Shown here: piece by piece, positions 1-14,194 of the stretch | Position numbering within the stretch: position 1 is the first letter of the stretch | How the letters are laid out: each line of letters begins with the position of its first letter | From: Paenarthrobacter nitroguajacolicus | GTDB lineage: Bacteria > Actinomycetota > Actinomycetes > Actinomycetales > Micrococcaceae | Direction: 5' to 3' | Assembly: GCF_029952445.1 (NCBI RefSeq) | Contig: NZ_JAQPPK010000004.1 | Span: forward strand, 1-64,000 | Length of the DNA: 64,000 bases | Position numbers and translations under genes: made by a program | Notes under the pieces: generated by a model | Database searches by the model: none | Seen by the model: only the letters and a program-made list of their open reading frames with translations | What the model was told of the DNA's origin: nothing

Positions 1-215
1 CTGACCCGCCTGCGCTGGACGTTGTCCCGGGGCGCCAGCTGGACGGGGCGCGGTGTTTGCCCCCGTTGCCGGACGCGCACCTGCTGCACCGGCTCCGGAG
101 GAACTTGCTCCGGGGCGCTGCTGCGGCCGTGCAGGGGTTCCCTGCGAATTGCCTGAGGGCTGCCGGAGTCCGCCGGGGACACCTGTGCTCGGCTTGGGAT
201 ATGAGTCGGAATTAC

Positions 216-219
<4 letters not shown>
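1..219 (-). CDS. DUF3566 family protein, N-terminal part (runs off left edge)
   Basis: Only the first 73 codons are in the window. The GTG start at 219-217 overlaps the gyrA stop in a GTGA, and a GGAGGTAAC ribosome binding site lies just upstream inside gyrA, so the two genes are translationally coupled. The visible protein begins [17 protein letters not shown] and is then almost entirely Pro, Ala, Gly, Gln and Arg, with no fold of its own. In actinobacteria the gene directly after gyrA usually encodes a DUF3566 membrane protein with exactly this kind of disordered basic N-terminus followed by transmembrane helices. The membrane part is outside the window, so the family call rests on position and on the tail composition. 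Its function is not known to me. Confidence 0.75.
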
Positions 220-2885
<2,666 letters not shown>

Positions 2886-2950
2886 AATCTAAGGTTTCCG
2901 TTTCAGGTATATGTCAGCTCTGGAATATTTTCGGTGCCCAAAATGGAAGC

Positions 2951-5367
<2,417 letters not shown>

Positions 5368-5922
5368 TCAGCCGTACGTGTCCCGTGGGCCGCGGCCGTT
5401 GACGCTGCGGCCGCCTTTCCGCCAACTTGGCGCGGACGGACCCAGTACTTGGATGCTGGTGACCACGCCTTCACCCAGCTCATTCCGGAACATCTCCAGA
5501 AGGCTGGTACTCAACAAACGCAGCTGTGTGGCCCACGCAGTCGAATCGCAGCGGACATGCAGGGTGGTGTCGGTGAAGCTCTCCGGAGTGCAATGCGCAG
5601 AGATGTCCGGACCAACCAACGTTTCCCATTCGGCCATGACGGAACCGACGGCAACCGGTGAAGTCCAACCACGTTCGGCCACCAGTCTTCCCACCACGTT
5701 GCCCAGGCCCAGGGGGTCTCGGCCGCTGCCATGAAACTGCGTGAAACCCCTGGTGTCCCGAAGTCCCTTGCGTTTGGGGGCCGATCCCGGCCGGGGGGCA
5801 CGCTGCCTCATTTCGCCGCGGGCGGCGGCGGCCTCGCGCATGCGGTTCAGCGCTGCTTGGGCGGCATCAATCTCGTCCGGATCCCGGCCAGGTTGAAGTC
5901 CCTCGGAGCTATCCTTCGCCAT
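5368..5922 (-). CDS. DUF721 (DciA-like) protein
   Basis: From the ATG at 5922 ([12 protein letters not shown]) the protein has 184 residues; a GTG-type start six codons further up is possible. The last 100 residues carry the DUF721 fold, seen as VVAERGW-type helix, the [18 protein letters not shown] segment and the [18 protein letters not shown] strand-helix pair. The N-terminal third is a basic, low-complexity tail. DUF721 proteins include DciA, the helicase operator that takes part in loading the replicative helicase in bacteria without DnaC, and the position between recF and gyrB matches the mycobacterial gene Rv0004. The start overlaps the recF stop by 14 bp, so translation is coupled. 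The DciA role is inferred from the family, not shown here. Confidence 0.85.
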   Translation of the reverse strand: MAKDSSEGLQPGRDPDEIDAAQAALNRMREAAAARGEMRQRAPRPGSAPKRKGLRDTRGFTQFHGSGRDPLGLGNVVGRLVAERGWTSPVAVGSVMAEWETLVGPDISAHCTPESFTDTTLHVRCDSTAWATQLRLLSTSLLEMFRNELGEGVVTSIQVLGPSAPSWRKGGRSVNGRGPRDTYG

Positions 5923-7102
5923 CGATGCCTCCCGGAACAACGGTTACGCGCCGTCCGGCCAGCTCCTCGGGGATATCGGCATCGACGGCGGCAGTCACCA
6001 GAACCTGCTCGGCGCCGGCCACTATTGCTGCCAGTTTACGCCGGCGCTGGACATCCAATTCAGCGAAAACATCGTCCAGGATGAGGATCGGTGCGGTGCC
6101 TCCGGTGCGGGCGTCGTCCAACATCACGTAGTAGGAAGCAAGCCGCAATGACAGGCACATGGACCAGGTTTCCCCGTGCGAGGCATAGCCTTTGGCCGGA
6201 GCCTGTCCCAAGACGAGCTCCAGTTCATCGCGGTGGGGGCCAACCAGGGAAATGCCGCGCTCAAGTTCCTTTTTCCGCGAAGCTGCGAAGGCCTGGACAT
6301 AGCGTTCGGTGAGTTCATCAACGGACAGCAGCCGGAGGTCCTCAACCGACGCCGAAGGTTCCGTTCCGTTGTCGGCTGGACCGCCGTCGTCGTCAAGGAT
6401 GTCCTGGATGGTGGAGCGGTACACCGCGCCGGCATCCTTGGAACCATCCGTAAGTTGCGCATAGGCACTGTTCAAGTGCGGACGCAGCCGCTCCACCAAT
6501 TCGAGCCGGGCGTGCAGGAGTTCGGCGCCGGCCCGGGCCATGTGCTGGTCCCACACATCCAGGGTTGCTTCATGGCCTGCGGTGAATTTGCCCGAACGGG
6601 CCGATTTCAGAAGGGCGTTCCGCTGTTTCAGGACGCGATCGTAGTCACTGCGGGTGGCAGCATGCCGGGGAATGAGGCTCACCAGCAGCTCATCGAGGAA
6701 ACGCCTGCGGTTGGAAGGATCGCCCTTCACCAGGGCCAAATCCTCGGGCGCGAAGAGGACTGTGTGGCAAATGCCCAGGATGTCCCGCGCACGAACCGGA
6801 TTTCCGCGATTGATTCGTCCCCGGTTGGCACGTCCAGCATTGATTTCAAGCTCGATGACCGTGGACTGCTCGCCACGGACCAACCGGGCCCGGATCATTG
6901 CGCGCTCGGTACCAAAACGCAGCAGCGGGGCATCCGTGCTCACACGGTGGGAACTCAGAGTTGCCAGATACCCGATTGCTTCCATGAGATTGGTCTTGCC
7001 GATCCCGTTGGAGCCAACCAGGACCGTCACGCCTGGTCCAAGCTTCAGGTCCACCTGTGCGTAGCTGCGGAAATCCGTCAGCGAAAGATGTTCGAGGTAC
7101 AC
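5909..7102 (-). CDS. recF: DNA replication and repair protein RecF
   Basis: The protein has 397 residues, a normal RecF length. It is an SMC-like ATPase that helps RecO and RecR load RecA at single-strand gaps. The Walker A motif is [14 protein letters not shown] near the N-terminus, the N-terminal signature reads [19 protein letters not shown], and the C-terminal Walker B/D-loop is [16 protein letters not shown]. The middle is the helical domain typical of the family, with an acidic insertion [10 protein letters not shown] near residue 230. It lies 23 bp after gnd and overlaps the DUF721 gene, consistent with one dnaN-gnd-recF-DUF721 transcript. Confidence 0.97.
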   Translation of the reverse strand: MYLEHLSLTDFRSYAQVDLKLGPGVTVLVGSNGIGKTNLMEAIGYLATLSSHRVSTDAPLLRFGTERAMIRARLVRGEQSTVIELEINAGRANRGRINRGNPVRARDILGICHTVLFAPEDLALVKGDPSNRRRFLDELLVSLIPRHAATRSDYDRVLKQRNALLKSARSGKFTAGHEATLDVWDQHMARAGAELLHARLELVERLRPHLNSAYAQLTDGSKDAGAVYRSTIQDILDDDGGPADNGTEPSASVEDLRLLSVDELTERYVQAFAASRKKELERGISLVGPHRDELELVLGQAPAKGYASHGETWSMCLSLRLASYYVMLDDARTGGTAPILILDDVFAELDVQRRRKLAAIVAGAEQVLVTAAVDADIPEELAGRRVTVVPGGIDGEG

Positions 7103-7125
7103 GCCGTTTGCAGGACTCCTGCGGC

Positions 7126-8010
7126 CTAGCTGGCCGGACGGGTGGCGTGGCCGCCGAACTGGTGACGCAAGGCGGAAACCATCTTCATGGCAGGTGAGTT
7201 GTCCTCACGGGACGCGAAACGTGCGAAAAGTGCCGCAGTGATGGCCGGAGCCGGCACAGCGTTGGCGATTGCCTCTTCCACTGTCCAGCGGCCCTCGCCG
7301 GAATCTTCCACGTAGTCGTCAATGGAGGCCAGGCCCGGATCCTCGTCAAGTGCCTTGACCATGAGGTCCAGGAGCCACGAACGGACAACGGTTCCCTTTT
7401 GCCATGCCCGGAACGTTCCCGGAAGGTCCTTGACGATGTCCTTGGCTGCCAGGAGTTCGTAGCCTTCGGCGTAGGCCTGCATGAGGCCGTATTCGATCCC
7501 GTTGTGGACCATCTTGGCGTAATGGCCTGCGCCAACGCCGCCAACGTGCACGAAGCTGTCCGCGCGTTCGCCCTCAGGACGCAGTGCGTCGAAAATCGGC
7601 AGGGCAAGTTCGATGTCTTCGTCCGCTCCGCCGGCCATGAGGCCGTAACCGTTCTGGAGGCCCCAAACACCGCCGGAAACCCCGCAATCCGCGAAGCGGA
7701 TGCCCTTGGAGGCGAGTGCGGCAGCGTGTTTCTGGTCTTCGGTGAAACGTGAGTTCCCGCCGTCGATCACCATATCGCCGGTGCTGAGCTTCTCGCCGAG
7801 TTCCGTGATGACGGCATCGGTGATCTCGCCGGAGGGAACCATGACCCACACGATCCGCGGAGTGGGAAGGGCAGCGATGAGCTCATCTACCGAAGCGGCA
7901 TCGGTGACCTCCGGATTGCGGTCGAAGCCGGTGACCTCGATCCCGCCTTTCCGCATGCGTTCACGCATGTTGAAACCCATTTTTCCAAGGCCGATCAATC
8001 CGATGTGCAC
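7126..8010 (-). CDS. gnd: 6-phosphogluconate dehydrogenase, short (YqeC/GntZ-like) form
   Basis: The protein has 294 residues, the length of the short decarboxylating 6-phosphogluconate dehydrogenases rather than the 470-residue form. It converts 6-phosphogluconate to ribulose 5-phosphate in the pentose phosphate pathway. The Rossmann motif is [12 protein letters not shown] at the N-terminus, followed by [13 protein letters not shown] and the substrate-binding region [24 protein letters not shown]. The second beta strand ends in FDRNPE; an acidic residue there usually goes with NAD rather than NADP use, so an NAD preference is a fair inference. Its placement between dnaN and recF is common in actinobacteria such as Streptomyces. 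Confidence 0.93.
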   Translation of the reverse strand: MHIGLIGLGKMGFNMRERMRKGGIEVTGFDRNPEVTDAASVDELIAALPTPRIVWVMVPSGEITDAVITELGEKLSTGDMVIDGGNSRFTEDQKHAAALASKGIRFADCGVSGGVWGLQNGYGLMAGGADEDIELALPIFDALRPEGERADSFVHVGGVGAGHYAKMVHNGIEYGLMQAYAEGYELLAAKDIVKDLPGTFRAWQKGTVVRSWLLDLMVKALDEDPGLASIDDYVEDSGEGRWTVEEAIANAVPAPAITAALFARFASREDNSPAMKMVSALRHQFGGHATRPAS

Positions 8011-8052
8011 AGCGTGGACTCTTTTCTGCGAATGGGGTTGGGTGTTTGCCGA

Positions 8053-9177
8053 TTAGTTGGGAAGGCGGACCGGCATCACGAGGTAGCGGTAGTCGTCCTG
8101 ATCATCGCCATCGGCGTCTGCCTGGGCCGTGATCATGGCCGGCTTGGGTGCCGTGGTGAAGGAGAAGCGGACGTACTTGGTCTCGATAACGCTCAGGCCT
8201 TCAACGAGGTAGTGCGGGTTGAAGGCCACTGTGATGTCTTCACCGGAGAGCTGCGCTTCAAGCTCTTCGGAAGCCTGGGCGTCTTCACCGGTGCCGGCGT
8301 CGAGGTTCAGCAGGCCCTGTGTGAAGGCGAGCCGGACCGGGGTGTTGCGCTCTGCAACCAGCGAAACACGGCGTACAGCTTCCACCAGTTCCTGGGTCTG
8401 CACAGTCGCGTGGATTGGCGTGGAATCCGGGAAAAGTGAGCGGATTTTCGGGTAATCGCCGTCTACCAGGAGGGACGTAGTGGTGCGTCCGCCACTCTCG
8501 AAACCAATGAGGCGGCTGTCGTCGTCGGCGAGGGCCAGGTTGATATCACCACTGCCGCCGAGGGTCTTGGCAACCTCGTTCAGGGTCTTGGACTTGACCA
8601 GGGCACTGGTGGAAATGCCGGGAGTCACGGGCTTCCACGGGACTTCACGCATTGCCAGGCGGTAACGGTCGGTGGCCAGAAGCGTGATGAGGTCGTCTTC
8701 GATCTCCATGCGCACACCGGTCAGAATCGGCAAGGTGTCATCCTTGCTCGCCGCGATGATGACTTGTGAAACGGCCTGGGCGAAGGCGTCACCGGGCAAG
8801 GTGCCGCTGATTGCGGGCAGTGCCGGCAACGCAGGGTACTCGGACTCGGGCATGGTGGCCAGGTGGAAGCTGCTTCGGCGGCAGGTCAGAGTGACTTTGC
8901 TTCCGTCGGTCTCGACTTCCACCGGGGCGGAGGGGAGGCTGCGGCAGATATCTGCCAAAAGGCGGCCGGAGACGAGGATGGTGCCCTCGACGGCGATATC
9001 CGCCGGGATTTCCAGGCGGGCCGATGTCTCGTAATCAAAGCTCGAGAGGCTTACGGTTCCAGCCTCTGCTTTGAGGAGAAGGCCGGAAAGCACAGGTACG
9101 GGCGGCCGCGGAGACAACGACCGCGCGGTCCACGTAACGGCTTCTGCCAGGACGTCGCGGTCGACTCTGAACTTCAC
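8053..9177 (-). CDS. dnaN: DNA polymerase III beta subunit (sliding clamp)
   Basis: The protein has 374 residues and forms the ring-shaped clamp that holds the replicative polymerase on DNA. It begins MKFRVDRDVLAEAVTWTARS and ends in YRYLVMPVRLPN, both typical of the family, and the three clamp domains are present without gaps. Conserved segments include the LATDRYRLAMREV block in domain 2 and FNPHYLVEGL in domain 3. It is the first gene leftward from the putative oriC and is followed after 42 bp by gnd. An AAAGGCGGCACCC-type ribosome binding region precedes the ATG on the minus strand. Confidence 0.97.
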   Translation of the reverse strand: MKFRVDRDVLAEAVTWTARSLSPRPPVPVLSGLLLKAEAGTVSLSSFDYETSARLEIPADIAVEGTILVSGRLLADICRSLPSAPVEVETDGSKVTLTCRRSSFHLATMPESEYPALPALPAISGTLPGDAFAQAVSQVIIAASKDDTLPILTGVRMEIEDDLITLLATDRYRLAMREVPWKPVTPGISTSALVKSKTLNEVAKTLGGSGDINLALADDDSRLIGFESGGRTTTSLLVDGDYPKIRSLFPDSTPIHATVQTQELVEAVRRVSLVAERNTPVRLAFTQGLLNLDAGTGEDAQASEELEAQLSGEDITVAFNPHYLVEGLSVIETKYVRFSFTTAPKPAMITAQADADGDDQDDYRYLVMPVRLPN

Positions 9178-9752
9178 GGAAGGGTGCCGCCTTTCATTGC
9201 TGCTGCCATGTAGTAGCTGCGGATTCCTGCTTGGAACCCGCTAAATCTTCGCAATCCGGCATCGGAACCTGCATGGTCCGCACTGAGCGAACTACAAACA
9301 AGACCCAAGGATGGGAGCGCTGGTGACAGCTTAGCCGGAAGATCCGCGATTAACCCATCCCCGTTTGCTCCGACCCGTCCTATGTGGACAGCCGCAGGCT
9401 GGCCTTGGCCGGCAAGTTGGTTGTCCTTCGGACAGTCGGGTGGGGCGTGGATCGAGATTGTTATTTGAGGGATTTCAATTTTTTGGGATTCGTAGTGTTA
9501 ATAACTGCTGTGGAAACTGTGGATAACCCCATCCTGCGGCTCAGATCCGCGGTTAAGCCCTGTTCATGGACTGTGCGTTAACTGGGTTTTAAACAGGGTG
9601 TGGATGGGGACAACTCCGAAGCCGGTTTTTAACGATCCACAGACGCCTTAAGGGTTTTAAGCCCATTAACCGCGCTTGTCCCCTTAAGTATCCACAGGCT
9701 TATCCACATGCACCTGTTAATAAGGTATGTAGTGGCGGACGCGATGTGGATT
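9178..9752. other. Putative chromosomal origin oriC (dnaN-dnaA intergenic region)
   Basis: This 575-bp region without a gene lies where actinobacterial origins are normally found. It contains two perfect DnaA boxes, TGTGGATAA at 9518-9526 and TTATCCACA at 9700-9708, one Streptomyces-type box read as CTGTCCACA on the minus strand (9383-9391), and degenerate boxes at 9599-9607, 9633-9641 and 9688-9696. An A+T-rich stretch at about 9455-9510, with TTATTTGAGGGATTTCAATT and TTAATAACTG, is a candidate unwinding element next to the box at 9518. Several TTAA-rich blocks follow at 9590-9690. The assignment is by position and box content; the exact initiation point cannot be read from sequence. Confidence 0.8.
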
Positions 9753-11171
9753 TCAGGAGTCGCGCTGCTGCTGTTTGATCCGGTTGGTGAGTTCCGTGAC
9801 CTGGTTGTAAATCACACGGCGCTCGGCCATCAGCTCGCGGATCTTCCGATCGGCGTGGATCACGGTGGTGTGGTCACGTCCGCCAAGCTCCTGCCCGATC
9901 TTCGGCAGGGACATGTCCGTGAGCTCGCGGCAGAGGTACATCGCGATCTGGCGTGCGGTCACCAGTGTGCGTGTACGGGACTTGCTGCAGAGTTCTTCCA
10001 TGCTGAGCTTGAAGTAGTCAGCGGTCTGGTCGAGGATCTGCTTCGCCGTGATTTCCTGGGCGCCGTCGTCGGTAATCAGGTCCTTGAGGACCATCTCGGC
10101 AAGGGCCACGTCCACCGGTTGGCGGTTCAGACTCGCAAAAGCGGTGACGCGGATCAGGGCGCCTTCAAGTTCACGGATGTTGCTGGAGATTTTTGAAGCG
10201 ATGTACTCCAAAGCGTCATCCGGGGCTGAAAGGCCCTCGCTGAGGCCCTTCTTGCGGAGGATCGCGATACGCGTTTCGAGTTCAGGCGGCTGGATGTCCG
10301 TCAGCAGGCCCCATTCGAAGCGGGATGTCATGCGGTCCTCGAAGCCGGCCAGCATCTTGGGTGGCTGGTCCGAGGTGATGACAACCTGCTTGTTGGCGTT
10401 GTGCAGGGCGTTGAACGTGTGGAAGAACTCTTCCTGCGTCCGGTCCTTGCCTGCCAGGAACTGGATGTCATCGATCAGGAGGACATCCACGTTGCGGTAC
10501 GTGGTCTTGAAGCTGGTGCCCTCATCATCACGGATGGAGTTGATGAAGTCGTTGGTGAATTCTTCCGAGTTCACGTAGCGGACCCGGATGCCGCTGTAGA
10601 GACGGCGGGCGTAGTGTCCGATTGCATGCAGCAGGTGCGTCTTGCCAAGGCCGGAATCGCCGTAGATGAACAGCGGGTTGTACGCCTTGGCCGGCGCTTC
10701 TGCGACGGCGACGGCGGCAGCGTGCGCGAACCGATTCGAGGAACCGATCACGAAAGTGTCGAAGATGTACTTCGGGTTGAGGCGGCCGAACTCATGCGAA
10801 GTACTCGGCGGAGTCGGCTGCGGCTTCGGTTCGGCAAAGTCGGGAACCGCGGAAAGCTCGACGGCGGGTTCCGGCTCGGCATGGACGGGCACCAGGTCGG
10901 TGTCGACGTCGATGGCGCAGCGGATGTCATCCGAGAAGACGTTGCGGAGGGCGTCGTCCAAAGCATCCTTGACCTGGGTCTGGAGGACTTCGCGGGTGAG
11001 CTCGTTGGGAACTGCCACCAACAAGGTGGAGCCGATGAGGCCTTGGGCCTGGGCGAGAATGACGAAACCACGCTGACGGGGTGTGACTCGGTCGTCCTGT
11101 TCAAGGAGGCTCAGCACCCTGCGCCAGGAACTTCCGACAGTGTTGGCGTGGTTGGCTTCGTCTACTGTCAT
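9753..11171 (-). CDS. dnaA: Chromosomal replication initiator DnaA
   Basis: The initiator has 472 residues from the ATG at 11171; a TTG codon directly before it is in frame but the AGGA at the right distance favours the ATG. Domain I (about residues 10-95) binds partner proteins, domain II is a Pro-rich linker, and domain III is the AAA+ ATPase with Walker [15 protein letters not shown], Walker [15 protein letters not shown] and the sensor region. Domain IV carries the DNA-binding signature [15 protein letters not shown]. It points away from rpmH and toward dnaN. DnaA boxes in both flanking gaps fit autoregulation and origin binding. Confidence 0.98.
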   Translation of the reverse strand: MTVDEANHANTVGSSWRRVLSLLEQDDRVTPRQRGFVILAQAQGLIGSTLLVAVPNELTREVLQTQVKDALDDALRNVFSDDIRCAIDVDTDLVPVHAEPEPAVELSAVPDFAEPKPQPTPPSTSHEFGRLNPKYIFDTFVIGSSNRFAHAAAVAVAEAPAKAYNPLFIYGDSGLGKTHLLHAIGHYARRLYSGIRVRYVNSEEFTNDFINSIRDDEGTSFKTTYRNVDVLLIDDIQFLAGKDRTQEEFFHTFNALHNANKQVVITSDQPPKMLAGFEDRMTSRFEWGLLTDIQPPELETRIAILRKKGLSEGLSAPDDALEYIASKISSNIRELEGALIRVTAFASLNRQPVDVALAEMVLKDLITDDGAQEITAKQILDQTADYFKLSMEELCSKSRTRTLVTARQIAMYLCRELTDMSLPKIGQELGGRDHTTVIHADRKIRELMAERRVIYNQVTELTNRIKQQQRDS

Positions 11172-11636
11172 CAATCAGTTCCTAAATTCTTGCTTGCCGG
11201 CATTGCTGGCAGCCGAGGTGTCTCAGGCGGGCGCAGGTCTGGGCGTTAATCCACAGAGTTATACACAGCGGGTGGACAATGGGCTACTGAGCCACTCTAG
11301 GGGATGGAATCGCCAGAAGATAGCTGGGAAGTTGCCTGTGGATAATTACACCATTGTGGTTCGCCAAAGCGGCCTGTGAGCCACTTCATCCACAGGCTGG
11401 AAACTGTTGTTGGACACAACTGTGGATAGGCATGCGGCAGGCTCCCGGTTTGACTGTGGGCGCCTTTTTGCCCTAACGTTGTGAAGTCCTTTGTGTCCGC
11501 TTTTGAGATCAGTTGTAACCCCGTACGTTCACCGTGCGGAAGGCAACGGCGGCAGGCACATACAAAACTTAGCGTCGGCCAGTTCTTCCCCTTTTTGATC
11601 GGGTGGGCGCACCTTTGATCCACTGGAGTAACTAAC
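11172..11636. promoter_or_regulatory. dnaA-rpmH divergent region with DnaA boxes
   Basis: This 465-bp gap separates the divergent dnaA and rpmH genes and should hold both promoters. I count five DnaA-box-like nonamers within about 180 bp: TAATCCACA (11247-11255), TTATACACA (11259-11267), TGTGGATAA (11337-11345, perfect), TCATCCACA (11386-11394) and TGTGGATAG (11421-11429). The density is higher than in the dnaA-dnaN gap, so this side may also act in initiation or in DnaA autoregulation. No coding frame of interest was seen. Confidence 0.65.
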
Positions 11637-11774
11637 GTGAGCAAGCGGACTTTTCAGCCGAATAACCGCCGTCGGGCCAAGAAGCATGGCTTCCGCCTTC
11701 GTATGCGCACCCGTGCCGGCCGCGCCATCCTGGCTGCCCGTCGCGGCAAGGGCCGCGTCGAACTGTCGGCTTAA
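11637..11774 (+). CDS. rpmH: 50S ribosomal protein L34
   Basis: The 45-residue protein starts at a GTG (11637) behind a GGAG at 11625-11628 and reads [19 protein letters not shown], then [18 protein letters not shown], ending VELSA. This is the complete, highly conserved L34 sequence, a small basic protein of the large ribosomal subunit. It is the first gene of the rightward rpmH-rnpA-yidD-yidC cluster, 41 bp before rnpA. It is easily missed by gene callers because it is short and has a GTG start. Confidence 0.97.
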   Translation: MSKRTFQPNNRRRAKKHGFRLRMRTRAGRAILAARRGKGRVELSA

Positions 11775-11815
11775 ATAACTGACTTGTCGGTCAGGGTCTA
11801 TTTGCGGGTTCGACG

Positions 11816-12226
11816 GTGCTAGCCACCCCTAACCGTCTGCGGACGTCTACCGACTTTTCAACAACTGTACGTTCCGGCGTCCGCAATGGACGCCGGAACT
11901 TAGTGTTATATACGGCTCCTATCGGAGCCGGGGAGCCGAGTCGAATCGGTTTCATTGTCTCCAAAGCCGTCGGGAACGCCGTGACCAGGAACCTCGTTAA
12001 GAGGAGACTGAGAGAAGCAGGCGCACTTTCCTTGCATACGCATGGAACTGGCCTGGCGGTCGTGGTCCGGGCACTGCCCGCAGCTGCAAATGCGAGCTGG
12101 GAGCAGTTGCTTTCGGATTACAACGCCGCACTGGCAGTGACGACGAAGCGATTGGGTGGCTCAGTTCCACGCAATGCTTCGACCGAACACAACGGCACCA
12201 CAACGGAAGGGACACCGCGTGCATGA
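11816..12226 (+). CDS. rnpA: Ribonuclease P protein component
   Basis: The protein has 136 residues from a GTG start and supplies the protein subunit of RNase P, which matures the 5' ends of tRNAs. The family RNR motif region reads SKAVGNAVTRNLVKRRLREA, and the N-terminus MLATPNRLRTSTDFSTTVRSG with conserved basic residues is typical. The last 15 residues (TEHNGTTTEGTPRA) are a low-complexity extension. It follows rpmH, as in nearly all bacteria, and its end overlaps the yidD start by 8 bp. Confidence 0.95.
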   Translation: MLATPNRLRTSTDFSTTVRSGVRNGRRNLVLYTAPIGAGEPSRIGFIVSKAVGNAVTRNLVKRRLREAGALSLHTHGTGLAVVVRALPAAANASWEQLLSDYNAALAVTTKRLGGSVPRNASTEHNGTTTEGTPRA

Positions 12227-12641
12227 CATAAGCACCGCCGTCGTTCCTTCCTCAAGCGACCCCTCCGGGAATGTTCCGCCGCGGAGCCTTTCGGCGGCGG
12301 TGGGTACCTTCCTCTGGGAGTTGCCGCGCAACATCCTCATCATCCTGCTGAAGACATACCGCAAGGTGATTTCTCCCCTGTACGGCCAGGTTTGCCGTTT
12401 CTTTCCCTCCTGCTCGGCGTATGCCCTGGAAGCAGTAACGGTGCATGGCGCCGTGAAGGGTAGCTGGCTCGCAGCCAAGAGGCTCGCCAAATGCCACCCC
12501 TGGAATGCCGGTGGAGTGGACCATGTCCCCGCCGGCCATCGTCACTGGCCCGAAGGCCGGACGCCCACAATTGTTGTACTGAACAATCCGGACCAGTTCC
12601 TGGCTGCTCAGGCTGATGAAGAAGGCCGCTCGGCGGCCTAA
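12219..12641 (+). CDS. yidD: Membrane protein insertion efficiency factor YidD
   Basis: The family core NILIILLKTYRKVISPLYG, then FFPSCSAYALEAV, HGAVKGSWLAAKRLAKCHPW and GGVDHVP is complete; the conserved cysteines of the PSCSxYA and CHPW motifs are present. YidD is a small membrane-associated protein that supports YidC. An open frame extends upstream to 12156, but a GGAAGGG at 12205-12211 sits 7 bp before the GTG at 12219, so I choose that start (140 residues). This gives an 8-bp overlap with rnpA and suggests coupled translation. The N-terminal 35 residues and the 30-residue tail after the core are longer than in minimal YidD proteins. Confidence 0.92.
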   Translation: MHDISTAVVPSSSDPSGNVPPRSLSAAVGTFLWELPRNILIILLKTYRKVISPLYGQVCRFFPSCSAYALEAVTVHGAVKGSWLAAKRLAKCHPWNAGGVDHVPAGHRHWPEGRTPTIVVLNNPDQFLAAQADEEGRSAA

Positions 12642-12657
12642 CGAATAGGGATATCGT

Positions 12658-13638
12658 ATGGACTTCTTTGGAACGATCATGTTTCCGTTCAAGTGGCTGG
12701 TGTCAATCATTATGGTTGGCTTCCACGACGGACTCAGCTTCATTGGCCTGCCGGCCGCGAACGGCTGGACGTGGACTCTGTCCATCATCGGCCTTGTGCT
12801 GGTGATCCGTGCCGCCCTGATTCCTGTATTCGTCAAGCAGATCAAGGCGCAGCGCGGCATGCAGCTCCTGCAGCCGGACTTGAAGAAGCTGCAGACCAAG
12901 TACAAGGGCAAGACCGACCAGCTCTCCCGCCAGGCCATGGCCCAGGAGCAGATGGCGCTGTACAAGAAGCACGGGACAAACCCTTTCTCGGCCTGTCTGC
13001 CGATGCTGATCCAGATGCCGTTCTTCTTCGCGCTGTTCCAGGTGTTGTCGGGTATCTCCACCAATGCCAAGGAAGGCCAAGGCGTTGGTGCGATGAGCCA
13101 CGAACAAGTGGTTCAGTTTGATCAGTCCAGCATCTTCGGTGCGCCTCTGTCAGCTTCGTTGCTGCACGGCGGGTCTGGCGGCAATGACGTCACGGTCTGG
13201 GTACTTTCAATCATCATGATCCTGGCCATGACGGCCTCGCAGTTCATCACCCAGAAGCAGATCATGGCCAAGAACATGTCCGAAGAGGCTATGGCCAGCC
13301 CGTTCATGCGCCAGCAGAAGATGATGCTGTACATCCTGCCGCTCGTGTTCGGTATCGGTGGCATCAACTTCCCAATCGGTGTCCTCATCTACTGGACCAC
13401 CACCAACCTTTGGACCATGGGCCAGCAGTTCTTCGTCATTCGCCGCATGCCCACTCCGGGTTCTCCCGCTGCGAAGGCTCTGGAAGAACGCCGTGCGGCC
13501 AAGGGCCTGCCCCCGCTCCTGGGTGGAAAGAAGACTGCGGACGCCGCCGCTGAAGCCGAAGCTGCTGCAGCAGCAGCAGCGGCCGAAATCCGGGCCCAGC
13601 GCGTCCAGCCACAACGTAAGAACAGGAAGAAGAAGTAA
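12658..13638 (+). CDS. yidC: Membrane protein insertase YidC
   Basis: The protein has 326 residues and is of the short Gram-positive/actinobacterial type without the large periplasmic domain. It inserts membrane proteins, alone or with SecYEG. Five hydrophobic segments are visible, near residues 8-30, 38-60, 115-135, 180-200 and 225-250; the conserved positive charge in the membrane groove lies in VIRAALIPVFVKQIKAQR. The C-terminal 60 residues are cytosolic, Ala-rich and then very basic (RVQPQRKNRKKK), as expected for a ribosome-contacting tail. It follows yidD by 16 bp and its stop overlaps the jag start by one base. Confidence 0.96.
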   Translation: MDFFGTIMFPFKWLVSIIMVGFHDGLSFIGLPAANGWTWTLSIIGLVLVIRAALIPVFVKQIKAQRGMQLLQPDLKKLQTKYKGKTDQLSRQAMAQEQMALYKKHGTNPFSACLPMLIQMPFFFALFQVLSGISTNAKEGQGVGAMSHEQVVQFDQSSIFGAPLSASLLHGGSGGNDVTVWVLSIIMILAMTASQFITQKQIMAKNMSEEAMASPFMRQQKMMLYILPLVFGIGGINFPIGVLIYWTTTNLWTMGQQFFVIRRMPTPGSPAAKALEERRAAKGLPPLLGGKKTADAAAEAEAAAAAAAAEIRAQRVQPQRKNRKKK

Positions 13639-14189
13639 TGTCTGCCGAGAGCACTGAAGAAGTTACCGCCGCCGTGACCGAAGAGCAGGAAGACTCCCAG
13701 GAAGAGACGCAATCCAAGACGGCCAGCCGCTTGGAAGAGGAAGGCGACATCGCCGCAGATTACCTCGAAGAACTTCTGGATATTGCCGATATCGACGGCG
13801 ACATCGACATCGAGGTCCGTAATGGCCGCACCTACATCTCCATTGGTACCGATGAAGAATCGGCTGCCCTGGACAGCCTGGTTGGGCGCGACGGCGAAGT
13901 CCTTGAGGCCCTTCAGGAACTTGCCCGGCTTTCGGTTCTCTCGGCAACCGAAACCCGCTCACGCCTGGTGCTGGACATCAACGGCTACCGCAAGGAGCGC
14001 GCAGGCGTTCTGCAGCAGATCGCAGAGGACGCCGTGGCCAAGGTCAAGGCAGACGGTGGAACGGTAGCCCTCGAACCGATGAGTGCTTACGAGCGCAAGA
14101 TTGTCCACGACGCCGTGGCTGATCTTGGCTTTGTCTCCGAGTCCGAAGGCGAAGGCGCCGGCCGCCACATCGTCGTTTCGGCTGACTAG
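13638..14189 (+). CDS. jag: Jag/KhpB-like RNA-binding protein (KH and R3H domains)
   Basis: The 183-residue protein has an acidic N-terminal tail (residues 1-40), a KH domain (about 45-110, with LVGRDGEVLEALQELARL as the GxxG region) and an R3H domain (about 115-183, with the signature R-x3-H positions in YERKIVHDAV). Proteins of this kind bind RNA and in several Gram-positive bacteria affect cell elongation and division. The Jag N-terminal domain found in firmicutes is absent, as is usual in actinobacteria. It is directly coupled to yidC (TAATG) and is followed after 5 bp by rsmG. Confidence 0.93.
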   Translation: MSAESTEEVTAAVTEEQEDSQEETQSKTASRLEEEGDIAADYLEELLDIADIDGDIDIEVRNGRTYISIGTDEESAALDSLVGRDGEVLEALQELARLSVLSATETRSRLVLDINGYRKERAGVLQQIAEDAVAKVKADGGTVALEPMSAYERKIVHDAVADLGFVSESEGEGAGRHIVVSAD

Positions 14190-14194
14190 AGCCC

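Noticed and set aside
9753..9800. Possible extra gene at 9708-10196 on the plus strand
   Set aside because: It is antisense to the dnaA C-terminus and only its first 45 bases lie in the intergenic region.
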